Of a stretch of 15,975 nucleotides of DNA, positions 8,704 through 15,573 are shown piece after piece. The translations under genes were made by a program, and so were the position numbers. Each line of letters starts with the position of its first letter. The first letter of the stretch is position 1. Origin of the DNA: Acinetobacter sp. (GTDB taxonomy: Bacteria; Pseudomonadota; Gammaproteobacteria; Pseudomonadales; Moraxellaceae); assembly GCA_008017255.1 (NCBI GenBank), contig SSHD01000039.1, positions 1 through 15,975 of the forward strand. The letters run 5' to 3'. The notes below the pieces were generated by a model. That model was not told where the DNA came from and ran no database searches. It was given only the letters and a program-made list of their open reading frames with translations.

Positions 8704-9688
8704 ACTCGGTCTGACCGCAACCACACTCGAAATTTCGGCCGTTGCCCTGTTGCTTCAGGGCAAAAGTCCTGTTTTTTTAGTTGGTTTTTTCGTGTTGCAT
8801 GGCTTGGCTTCGGTCTTAATGACCCCTGCCATTTGGTTGTTTTTTCCCAAACATTATAAACAGCCTGCTCGCTGGATTATGCTGCTGTTATTTAGTCTTT
8901 GTTTTTTTATTCCTGTGTTAGGGGCATTGGGGTTTCTTATTGCCTTGCTCATTGCCGTTTGGTTACCTGCCATGACTGCACACTATGATTTTTCCAATAT
9001 TCATCTTCCTGTTTATCAAGCACTCAATGATGATGGAAAAACCAGTGAACTTAAGCTCGGGCACACTCCAACACTACTCAAAAATAGCGAGGCTCCGCTT
9101 GAATTACGCATGAAAGCACTCATTGCCATTCAAGACAAACCCACACATTTTACGTCGCACTTGTTGCGTAAAACTTTAGGCGACAGTACCGATGATTTGC
9201 GCCTACTGGCGTATGGAATTTTAGCGTCCAAAGAAAAAATGATTACGCAGCAAATTCACGATGCACGTGAACGCTTAGAACATTTTCACATTGATGGTAA
9301 CGCTCACCGAGCCTACAACGCCGCACGAGAACTGGCAGAATTGTACTGGGAATTGGCTTATCAACATTTGGTACAGGGCGGCATGTTGTTGTTTTCATTG
9401 CAACAAGTACAAGACTATACCGCCAAAGCCCTAAAATGGAACCCTGCCGATGCAGGGCTGTATATTTTATCTGGGCGAGCGCATTTACAGGTCGGGGCAT
9501 TCGATCAGGCAGAAAAAGCCTTTACGACCGCATTAAGCTTAGGTTCGCCCCCCATTTTGGTTCATCCTTATTTGGCAGAATTGGCATTTTTACAACAAGA
9601 CTATGCGGCGGTGCGAAAATGGATGCAACACACCCATCAAGAAAATCGAATGCCTCGTCTGCATCAAACCTTAACTTATTGGGTCTAA
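8687..9688 (+). CDS. pelE: PelE, inner-membrane TPR subunit of the Pel synthase
   Basis: This 333-residue protein has hydrophobic segments at about 10-24, 28-52 and 64-93. A soluble C-terminal half follows with helical and TPR-like repeats; ALKWNPADAGLYILSGRAHLQVGAFDQAEKAFTTALSLG is a clear TPR pair near residues 250-285. It lies between pelD and pelF as in all known pel operons and matches PelE in architecture and length (329 in P. aeruginosa). PelE is thought to bridge PelD and the glycosyltransferase PelF in the inner-membrane synthase complex. Its ATG lies inside the 3' end of pelD (17-nt overlap), pointing to coupled translation and matched stoichiometry. I infer identity mainly from order and architecture, since PelE is a poorly conserved family. 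Confidence 0.85.
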   Translation: MSSIIKLGLTATTLEISAVALLLQGKSPVFLVGFFVLHGLASVLMTPAIWLFFPKHYKQPARWIMLLLFSLCFFIPVLGALGFLIALLIAVWLPAMTAHYDFSNIHLPVYQALNDDGKTSELKLGHTPTLLKNSEAPLELRMKALIAIQDKPTHFTSHLLRKTLGDSTDDLRLLAYGILASKEKMITQQIHDARERLEHFHIDGNAHRAYNAARELAELYWELAYQHLVQGGMLLFSLQQVQDYTAKALKWNPADAGLYILSGRAHLQVGAFDQAEKAFTTALSLGSPPILVHPYLAELAFLQQDYAAVRKWMQHTHQENRMPRLHQTLTYWV

Positions 9689-9695
9689 CTTGCCT

Positions 9696-11234
9696 ATGAA
9701 AATCATTCGCCAAGGCAAAACTGCCGATATTTGTTTTTTACTCGAAGGCACCTTTCCCTATGTGAGCGGTGGGGTTTCGAGTTGGGTCAATCAAATTATT
9801 CGTGGTTTTCCAGAACTCAGTTTTGCCATTGTATTTTTGGGCAGCCGTGAACAAGACTACGGCGAATTACGCTATGCACTTCCCGACAATGTAGTGCATC
9901 TCGAAGTGCATTATTTACACAGCACGCAAGGTCATCTTCCGCCAACCCCACGCAAAGGCAATCGCAAAGCGTTTGCCGATGTTCAAGCCTTACATGAATG
10001 CTATCGCCATACAGCGCAACAGCCCCATGAACAACAAGCCTTGTTTGGCAATATCTTGCAACACCAAGCCAGTGGTCGGCTCAGCGAAGAAGATTTTTTA
10101 TATAGCCGTGCGGCGTGGCAATACATTACCGAACAATATCGCAGTCGTTGCACCGACCCCTCTTTTGTCGATTATTTTTGGGCAGTGCGGATTATGCACG
10201 CACCTTTATGGCGGCTGATGCACTTGGCAGATACGCTTATTCCTGCACGAGTTTATCATTCTGTTTCAACAGGTTATGCTGGGTTTTTAGGTGCGGTATT
10301 GAAACACCGTACCGCTCGTCCGCTCATTTTGTCTGAACACGGTATTTATACCAAAGAACGAAAAATAGATTTATTTCAGGCGCAATGGATTCGAGATAAT
10401 CGAGATTTCCTTGAAAAAGACAGTGCCGAAGTGTCGTATTTCCGCAATTTGTGGATTCGCTTTTTTGAGGCCTTAGGGCGAGATTGCTATCAAAACGCAG
10501 ACGCTATTATTGCCCTATACGAAGCCAATCGTTTACGTCAAGTCAGCGACGGCGCACCGTCTGAACGCACCATGAATATCGCCAATGGTATTAACTTGCC
10601 ACATTTGGCCAAACTCCGCCAACAGCGGACTGAAGCCATTCCGATGGTCATTTGCCTCATTGGGCGTGTGGTGCCAATTAAAGACATTAAAACCTATATT
10701 CGTGCCATGCGTACCATCAGTCAGGTTTTGCCAAATGTTGAAGCGTGGATTGCAGGCCCTGAAGATGAAGACCCAAGCTATGCGCAAGACTGCCATCATT
10801 TGGTGGAAAGTTTGGGCTTACAACATCAGGTCAAATTTTTAGGCTTCCAAAAAATAGATGATATTTTACCCAAAATCGGGCTCATGGTATTAAGTTCGAT
10901 TTCTGAAGCATTGCCCTTGGTCATTTTAGAAGGCTATGCCGCAGGCGTACCTTGTGTATCGACCGATGTCGGTTCTTGCCGCCAACTGATCGAAGGTTTT
11001 GGAGATGCTGACCGTGCGCTCGGTGCATCGGGTGCGGTGGTGGGCATTGCCGACCCTGAAGCCTTGGCAGAGGCAATTATTGCCCTGTTAAGCGACCCCG
11101 AACGCTGGCAAGCCGCACAACAAGCAGGGATTCAACGTGTCGAAAACTACTACACGCAAGAACTCATGTTTCATCAATATCGCTCGGTCTATCAAGACAT
11201 GTTGGAAAAATCCAACCTACTGGCCACTGACTAA
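9696..11234 (+). CDS. pelF: PelF, cytoplasmic GT4 glycosyltransferase polymerising Pel
   Basis: This 512-residue protein has the PelF N-terminal signature ADICFLLEGTFPYVSGGVSSW (DUF3492-type domain, about residues 1-270), with SEHGIYTKER inside it. A GT-B/GT4 C-terminal domain follows, with GRVVPIKDIKTYIRAM (donor-site loop) and the EX7E motif of retaining GT4 enzymes at Glu404 and Glu412 (SEALPLVILE). In P. aeruginosa PelF uses UDP-activated amino sugars to build the GalNAc-rich polymer. I chose the ATG at 9696; a TTG at 9690 would add two residues. Neither has a clear Shine-Dalgarno site, and pelE stops only 7 nt before the ATG, so re-initiation after pelE is likely. This is the most confidently recognised gene of the operon. 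Confidence 0.95.
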   Translation: MKIIRQGKTADICFLLEGTFPYVSGGVSSWVNQIIRGFPELSFAIVFLGSREQDYGELRYALPDNVVHLEVHYLHSTQGHLPPTPRKGNRKAFADVQALHECYRHTAQQPHEQQALFGNILQHQASGRLSEEDFLYSRAAWQYITEQYRSRCTDPSFVDYFWAVRIMHAPLWRLMHLADTLIPARVYHSVSTGYAGFLGAVLKHRTARPLILSEHGIYTKERKIDLFQAQWIRDNRDFLEKDSAEVSYFRNLWIRFFEALGRDCYQNADAIIALYEANRLRQVSDGAPSERTMNIANGINLPHLAKLRQQRTEAIPMVICLIGRVVPIKDIKTYIRAMRTISQVLPNVEAWIAGPEDEDPSYAQDCHHLVESLGLQHQVKFLGFQKIDDILPKIGLMVLSSISEALPLVILEGYAAGVPCVSTDVGSCRQLIEGFGDADRALGASGAVVGIADPEALAEAIIALLSDPERWQAAQQAGIQRVENYYTQELMFHQYRSVYQDMLEKSNLLATD

Positions 11235-11261
11235 CCCCACTACGCACAGGAATATTTCGAT

Positions 11262-12638
11262 ATGGCGGGCATCGGTTTCGAACTTCGTAAAATACTGCAA
11301 CGAGATAGCTTATTAAGCCTCATTCAGGCCTATGTCTATGCAGGAATTATTAGTTCAGGCGCATGGATGCTCTCGATTTTCGGGATTTTTATCATCGGGA
11401 TTTTTAGTATTGCGGTGGTGGTTCCCGACTATTTAGTCACGCAATTTCAGGTCAGCGTGACCTATTTGGTCGCCATGAGTTTATGTCTAACAGGTTTTGC
11501 CCAATTGGCATTTACACGATTTACCGCAGACCGCATTTTTGAAAAAAAAGAAGAGGTCATTTTACCCAATTTTAATGGGCTCATTTTGTGTACCACGCTC
11601 GCCAGTGGCGGACTTGGCTTATTGGCAGCATTTACCCTATTTCCACAACAAGACCTTCTGTATCGCATTTTAATGCTGTCGGGGTTTGTGGTTATGAGTA
11701 ATATTTGGATTTCCACCATTTTCCTGTCGGGCATGAAGCACTATAAATCTATTCTTGTCATGTTTGCCGTGGGTTATGGTCTCACCGTGATCTTTGCCTT
11801 GTTGCTCCGTCCTTTTGGTTTAGATGGCTTGCTCGGTGGTTTTATTTTAGGTCAGTTTATCCTACTGGTGGGTATGCTGATTTTAATTTTTTACTACTAT
11901 CCTTCTAGCCACTTTATTCGTTTTAACTTCCTTGAAAAAAAATACCTCTATATGACTTTGGTCATGGTTGGATTTTTTTATAATTTTGGCATTTGGATTG
12001 ATAAATTCATTTTTTGGATCAATCACGATACCAGTATTCCTGTCATTGGCGTATTGCGTGCATCGCCCATTTATGACATTCCGATTTTTATGTCGTATAT
12101 CTGTATTGTGCCAGGTATGGCGATTTTCCTCATGCGCATGGAAACGGAATTTGTCGATTATTACCATCGCTATTACGATGCGGTCCGTTCAGGCGGAACG
12201 CTCGAATATATGGAAAATATGCGCTATGAAATGATCAAAACCATTCGCCGTGGTATCTTTCAAATTATCAATATTCAAATTATTGTTGCTTTGGCTGCAC
12301 TTATTTTAGGTGATTTTGTGTTGCCGTGGCTCGGCATTTCGACGCTGTATTTACCACTCTTGTTTGTCAATTTAATTTCGGTCGGGTTACAGGTGGTATT
12401 TTTAAGCCTCCTGAATGTATTCTTTTATCTCGATCGACGTTGGATTACCTTATTGCTCACAGGGTTATTTGTGCTCTTGAACGGCGCATTTACGGTGGTC
12501 ACGTTATGGCTTGGGCCTGTATTTTATGGTTATGGTTTTGCGGTGGCGTTGATGTGTGTGGTGATGCTCGGTTTTTATCTATTAGATCGGGTGTTTGAAT
12601 CTTTAGAATACTACACGTTTATGCTGCAAAAATATTAA
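11262..12638 (+). CDS. pelG: PelG, polytopic inner-membrane Pel transporter
   Basis: This 458-residue protein (456 in P. aeruginosa) starts with the family signature MAGIGFELRKILQRDSL and carries about twelve strongly hydrophobic segments from residue 22 to near the C-terminus, ending in a short polar tail. PelG belongs to the MOP/Wzx-like transporter superfamily and is thought to translocate Pel across the inner membrane together with PelD, PelE and PelF. A good AGGAA site lies at 11248-11252, nine nt before the ATG, after a 27-nt gap from pelF. It is the last gene of the operon: a hairpin terminator follows 14 nt after the stop, and the next gene converges on it. Confidence 0.94.
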   Translation: MAGIGFELRKILQRDSLLSLIQAYVYAGIISSGAWMLSIFGIFIIGIFSIAVVVPDYLVTQFQVSVTYLVAMSLCLTGFAQLAFTRFTADRIFEKKEEVILPNFNGLILCTTLASGGLGLLAAFTLFPQQDLLYRILMLSGFVVMSNIWISTIFLSGMKHYKSILVMFAVGYGLTVIFALLLRPFGLDGLLGGFILGQFILLVGMLILIFYYYPSSHFIRFNFLEKKYLYMTLVMVGFFYNFGIWIDKFIFWINHDTSIPVIGVLRASPIYDIPIFMSYICIVPGMAIFLMRMETEFVDYYHRYYDAVRSGGTLEYMENMRYEMIKTIRRGIFQIINIQIIVALAALILGDFVLPWLGISTLYLPLLFVNLISVGLQVVFLSLLNVFFYLDRRWITLLLTGLFVLLNGAFTVVTLWLGPVFYGYGFAVALMCVVMLGFYLLDRVFESLEYYTFMLQKY

Positions 12639-12651
12639 GGTCTGTCGAATC

Positions 12652-12688
12652 AAAAAAAACCATCACATTTACATGCGACGGTCTTTTT
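12652..12688 (-). terminator. Hairpin terminator between convergent pelG and purC
   Basis: In the - strand RNA, AAAAAGACC (12680-12688) pairs with GGTTTTTTT (12653-12661). GTCGCAT (12673-12679) pairs with ATGTGAT (12662-12668). Together they form a continuous 16-bp stem with three G-U wobbles, closed by the GNRA-type tetraloop GUAA, with a T-run at the 3' side. On the + strand the wobbles become A-C mismatches, so it should terminate purC best but still carries a U-run for pelG. It lies 16 nt past the purC stop. Confidence 0.8.
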
Positions 12689-12704
12689 GATGCTGTAACG
12701 TGAC

Positions 12705-13424
12705 TTAAATATCGTCTAAGTTAATCCCTAAACGGGCAGCCACTTCTTCATACGCTTCAACCACACCGCCTAAACCTTGACGGAAACGATCTTTGTCGAG
12801 CTTTTTCTTGGTGTCTTTATCCCACAAACGGCAACCGTCTGGAGAAAACTCATCACCCAACACAATACGGTCATGGAACACGCCAAACTCAAGTTTGAAG
12901 TCCACTAAAATCATGTTGCCTGCATCAAACAATGCTTTTAACACATCGTTCACTTGATAGGTCAGCTCTTTCATTTTTTCAAGTTGTGCCGCATTAGCCC
13001 AACCCAAAGCAATCGCTTGAGATTCGTTGACCATTGGGTCGCCAAGTGCATCATCTTTAAAGAATAATTCAAACGTTGGCGGTGTAAGTTGCTTGCCTTC
13101 TTCCACACCCAAACGACGGCAAAGTGAACCCGCAGAATAGTTGCGAATGACACACTCTACAGGAATCATCTGTAATTTTTTAACCAACACTTCGGTCGGT
13201 GAAAGCAATTTTTCAAAATGTGTTTCAATTCCCGCCGCAGCCAATTTTTCCATAATAAAGGCATTAAAACGGTTATTCACCTTGCCCTTACGATCGAGTT
13301 GCTCGATTTTTTCGCCGTTAAATGCAGACGCATCATCACGGAACACTAAAATCAAATGGTCGGCACTGTCTGTTTCATACACAGATTTGGCTTTACCCGT
13401 ATAGAGCAAGGTTTGTTTTAACAT
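12705..13424 (-). CDS. purC: SAICAR synthase (phosphoribosylaminoimidazole-succinocarboxamide synthase)
   Basis: This 239-residue enzyme of de novo purine synthesis joins CAIR and aspartate with ATP to give SAICAR in the cytoplasm. The sequence shows the ATP-site start [14 protein letters not shown], then [10 protein letters not shown], the RNYSAGSL signature, [10 protein letters not shown] and [12 protein letters not shown], all in PurC order, and the normal bacterial length. The ATG (complement of 13422-13424) has an AAAGG site at 13432-13436 with 7-nt spacing. The stop precedes the hairpin terminator. Upstream on the same strand, 35 nt away, lies the truncated bamC-type gene, so purC may have lost whatever promoter lay further upstream. 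It is a housekeeping gene marking the resident chromosome beside the accessory DNA. Confidence 0.97.
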   Translation of the reverse strand: MLKQTLLYTGKAKSVYETDSADHLILVFRDDASAFNGEKIEQLDRKGKVNNRFNAFIMEKLAAAGIETHFEKLLSPTEVLVKKLQMIPVECVIRNYSAGSLCRRLGVEEGKQLTPPTFELFFKDDALGDPMVNESQAIALGWANAAQLEKMKELTYQVNDVLKALFDAGNMILVDFKLEFGVFHDRIVLGDEFSPDGCRLWDKDTKKKLDKDRFRQGLGGVVEAYEEVAARLGINLDDI

Positions 13425-13431
13425 GGGGGAA

Positions 13432-13436
13432 CCTTT
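13432..13436 (-). promoter_or_regulatory. purC ribosome binding site
   Basis: Read on the - strand this is AAAGG, 7 nt before the purC ATG. It lies immediately after the T-run of the upstream hairpin, so folding of the hairpin and ribosome access could influence each other. Confidence 0.6.
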
Positions 13437-13437
13437 T

Positions 13438-13465
13438 AAAAAATAGGCCTAGTAAACGACTAGGC
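13438..13465 (-). terminator. Hairpin with T-run at the end of the bamC remnant, in the purC leader
   Basis: On the - strand GCCTAGT (13459-13465) and ACTAGGC (13447-13453) form a perfect 7-bp stem with a 5-nt loop. CTATTTTTT follows (six T at 13438-13443). The TAG stop of the bamC-type gene is inside the 5' arm. It has the form of an intrinsic terminator, but it sits directly before the purC ribosome binding site, so it may be a partial terminator or attenuator between the two genes. Confidence 0.6.
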
Positions 13466-13838
13466 TGGCCAATTTTGAGAAATCTGGGTGAGCACTTCTG
13501 TGGCAACCGCTGGGTCTGCAAACGTCGTGTCCAGTTTAAATAAGGCGATGGTATTGCTTGTACCTGCCGTTGAAAGTTTCAGCAAATAATTTTGCTTGTC
13601 AATTTGAATGGTCGCTTCATAACCATGATCGGCTTTCGACACAACCTGATAGTTTAAGCTACTTAAAGTGGCCAACGTGTATTGCCATGCGGTTGCAGAA
13701 GCACCATTCACTTTCAGTAAGGGGTTTTGATTGCCATCGACCACCAATTGCGGTTGACCCAACACTGTATTTGTTTCTGGCAAATTTGCAGCAGATTGCA
13801 TGGCCTCTGGACGAGGCAAAGCATAACGATTGCCACCT
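13460..13838 (-). pseudogene. bamC: bamC/nlpB-type lipoprotein gene, 5' end missing
   Basis: The reading frame encodes about 125 residues starting GGNRYALPRPEAMQSAANLP and ending ISQNWPA. It carries a compact alpha/beta domain (LVVDGNQNPLLKVNG, AWQYTLATLSSLNYQVVSK) like the NlpB/BamC lipoprotein of the BAM outer-membrane assembly machine. In Acinetobacter, as I recall it, such a gene precedes purC. No lipoprotein signal peptide, lipobox or start codon with a ribosome binding site is present. Upstream of the Gly-Gly the frame stays open without a Met for about 25 codons, which belong to the opposite-strand tnsE homology, then hits a TAG. The N-terminal half is therefore missing, replaced by the tnsE fragment. 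A TTG at 13819 could start a 119-residue product but would be cytoplasmic. The family call is from recall of motifs and synteny. Confidence 0.7.
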
Positions 13839-14918
13839 ATGGGGCAGTTTAATAATGAGGGGATTCGCAGGCTACTTGCATGGATAATATTAGATGAGAA
13901 TGCCCGAAAATCCTATGAAAGTATTGCTCTTTATTTCACAATAGAAGCTAAAAAATTTGAGGTACAAACCTCTTGGCGGTTTCATTTTAATTTACCATTA
14001 TTAGAAAATATAGCATTAAAAACCGTAGGTTATTTTGATTCAGAGAACAAAGAATATACCGTATTTGAAATTACCGATCTCCATAACATTAAGACCTCTC
14101 TACCTGAGCAAATACATTATGAAAGCCCTAAATTTAAGTCAGGGAAGACATCAGGTTCCAATGGTGGTTCCTCTGGTTCAGGTTTGGATAATGATGATCC
14201 ACCTGTAGATGATGATGTTGAAGCAGATTCAAATTCAAAATCTTTTCAGGTTAAAATTCCTCAAACTTCATTAAGTTTTGCAAATCCGAGCGAAACAAAA
14301 AAAGTTGTGAAGAAAAAAACCAGAAGTGGGTCAGGTGGACAGCATGATTCAACTGAATATGAAGATGCTGGTGTTGGAACAGATGAGCCAACCACCAATG
14401 GCAATGGTCCTAAAGGTGAATTTAATGGCTTAGACGATGACAGTGATGTAATTGCTCTCTATATGCAACGTTTTGATGCTTTTAAAGTTCTTATTAAACA
14501 ACTGTCTTCAAAACATGGTGTAACCTATGAAGAAAAATTACATTATCTACGAAAGGTTGGACGCTCCAGATTGCATATAACATTAGATGGGAATCGAAGA
14601 TGTTTACTTGAGATTAGGCTATCCATAAACAACCAACGATATGTCATCATGGAAATAGATACGACTGATAATTTAAAACCACTTTCTACTTTAATTGTGC
14701 AAATCCACGATGTTGTTCTGTGGAACAGTAATTTGAACAGCATCAGGGACACCATCGTTAAAAACTCACTTCGATGGCCATCAATAGAAACACTTGAAAA
14801 TTTTGGTACACCTTACACTCTCAACCATCCCAAACATTTATTTGAATTAACTGAATCAAATGATGAGTTTAAAGGGTGGTTACAACGCCTTGAGAAAGTA
14901 CTTTCGCTGAATGACTAA
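13836..14918 (+). pseudogene. tnsE: Tn7-type TnsE target-selection protein, N-terminus missing
   Basis: About 360 residues remain. From memory they align without gaps to Tn7 TnsE (538 residues) from a Pro-x-Gly near TnsE residue 172: LLAWIILDENARKSYES against LLVWLFSDQDVMDSYES. The C-terminal domain shows KVGRSRLHITLDG, then VIMEIDTTDNLKPLSTL against VLLEVDASDGVKMLSTK, VKNSLRWPS and NHPKHLFEL. A Gly/Ser-rich acidic linker (about residues 105-135) is followed by a basic stretch KKVVKKKTRS. TnsE directs Tn7 to replicating DNA by binding the processivity clamp and 3'-recessed ends. Here about 170 N-terminal residues are absent, and the fragment abuts the bamC remnant head to head. The frame extends left to a TTG at 13830, but that codon lies in bamC sequence. 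It is more AT-rich than the pel genes. No tnsABCD is in the window, so it is presumably non-functional. Confidence 0.85.
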
Positions 14919-14950
14919 ATTTCATTTACTTTCACATTTTGGTAAAAAAT

Positions 14951-15208
14951 ATGAATAACCCTATGAATAGCAAGACAAATAAAGCTCTTTTTACTTGGCT
15001 AGGCACCAATGATCTCAAAGATACTCAAAGAACAGAAGAAGAATCTTACGGAGCAATTACCTCTATTTTAAAAGACTCAAATATTATTTTTAATCATATT
15101 GTTATTCTAAGTAATAGAAAAAATAAAGAGGTTGAAGATTATTTAGTATGGTTGAATTCTTATATTAAAAATAAGAGATTATCGACTAAAGTTGATATAC
15201 ACTATTGA
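14951..15208 (+). pseudogene. N-terminal fragment of a probable CARF/RtcR-like sigma-54 regulator, cut by an IS
   Basis: Eighty-five residues, chosen from the ATG at 14951; an in-frame ATG at 14963 and a TTG at 14939 are alternatives, and there is no strong ribosome binding site. The pattern ALFTWLGTNDL, then a gap and HIVILSNRKNKEVEDYLVWL, then TKVDIHY resembles the Rossmann-like N-terminal sensor domain of RtcR/CARF-type sigma-54 enhancer-binding proteins. These usually continue with a Leu-x-x-Pro-Thr-Asp-Tyr stretch and a AAA+ domain. The reading frame stops at TGA 15206-15208, which are the first three bases of the IS terminal repeat, so the natural C-terminus has been displaced. It lies 32 nt after tnsE on the same strand, where Tn7-type elements carry cargo. 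Base composition is very AT-rich. The family call is tentative; truncation by the IS is well supported. Confidence 0.5.
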
Positions 15209-15231
15209 ACCGTACCGGGTTTGTCGGAGAG
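15206..15231 (+). repeat. Left terminal inverted repeat of the IS3-family element
   Basis: The end begins TGAACCGTACCGGGTTTGTC and continues GGAGAG. The TGAACC...CCGGGT...GGAGA pattern is typical of IS3-family ends. The partner repeat lies outside the window, so the exact length is estimated. Confidence 0.75.
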
Positions 15232-15255
15232 TCAATATTCTGAGAGACTATCCCG

Positions 15256-15573
15256 ATGAAAAAACCAAACTATACCCCTGAAATCAGAGAAAGAGCGGTT
15301 CAATTATTGATTGAATCTGAAAAAGATTATCCTTCTACTTGGGCTGCAATCACAGCAATTGCGCCTAAGATCGGTTGTACTCCTGAAACACTTCGTGCCT
15401 GGCATCAAAAGCATTTAGATCAGCAAAATCCTATTAAAGTACAACAGATATCTGATCAAGAAAAAATGAAGCAAATGGAACGTGAAATTAAAGAATTAAA
15501 GCGTGCCAATGAAATTCTACGTAAAGCAGCCGCTTTTTTCGCCCAGGCGGAGCTCGACCGCCCACACAAATAA
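15256..15573 (+). CDS. IS3-family transposase OrfA (helix-turn-helix and leucine zipper)
   Basis: This 105-residue protein starts MKKPNYTPEIRERAVQLL, a transposase_8-type helix-turn-helix with the recognition part at GCTPETLRAWHQKH. A coiled coil follows at about residues 65-95 (MKQMEREIKELKRANEILRKAAAFF), typical of OrfA and of the OrfAB dimerisation region. OrfA binds the terminal repeats and regulates transposition. The stop TAA shares one base with the ATG of orfB, and a slippery heptamer lies 31 nt before that stop. A weak GAGAG at 15242-15246 precedes the ATG by 9 nt. The protein appears intact. Confidence 0.93.
   Translation: MKKPNYTPEIRERAVQLLIESEKDYPSTWAAITAIAPKIGCTPETLRAWHQKHLDQQNPIKVQQISDQEKMKQMEREIKELKRANEILRKAAAFFAQAELDRPHK
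15534..15540 (+). promoter_or_regulatory. Programmed -1 frameshift slippery site in the IS3 element
   Basis: TTTTTTC lies in the orfA frame as gcT TTT TTC, matching the X XXY YYZ pattern for -1 slippage. The -1 frame from here stays open through ATA at 15570-15572 and continues directly into orfB, giving an OrfAB fusion with the junction AAFFRPGGARPP. This is the normal way IS3 elements make active transposase. Confidence 0.75.

Noticed and set aside
13830..13838. TTG at 13830 as a genuine start of a 362-residue gene
   Set aside because: The codon and its surroundings belong to bamC coding sequence on the other strand and no ribosome binding site is seen; the frame is a 5'-truncated tnsE.
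14140..14240. Gly/Ser and Asp-rich stretch in the tnsE fragment as a degenerate DNA repeat
   Set aside because: No regular DNA period is visible; Tn7 TnsE also has an acidic, low-complexity linker here, so it is a protein linker.
13840..15205. CRISPR array, tRNA or Tn7 transposon end
   Set aside because: No spaced direct repeats, cloverleaf-like sequence or TGTGGG-type end with repeated TnsB sites was seen in this stretch.
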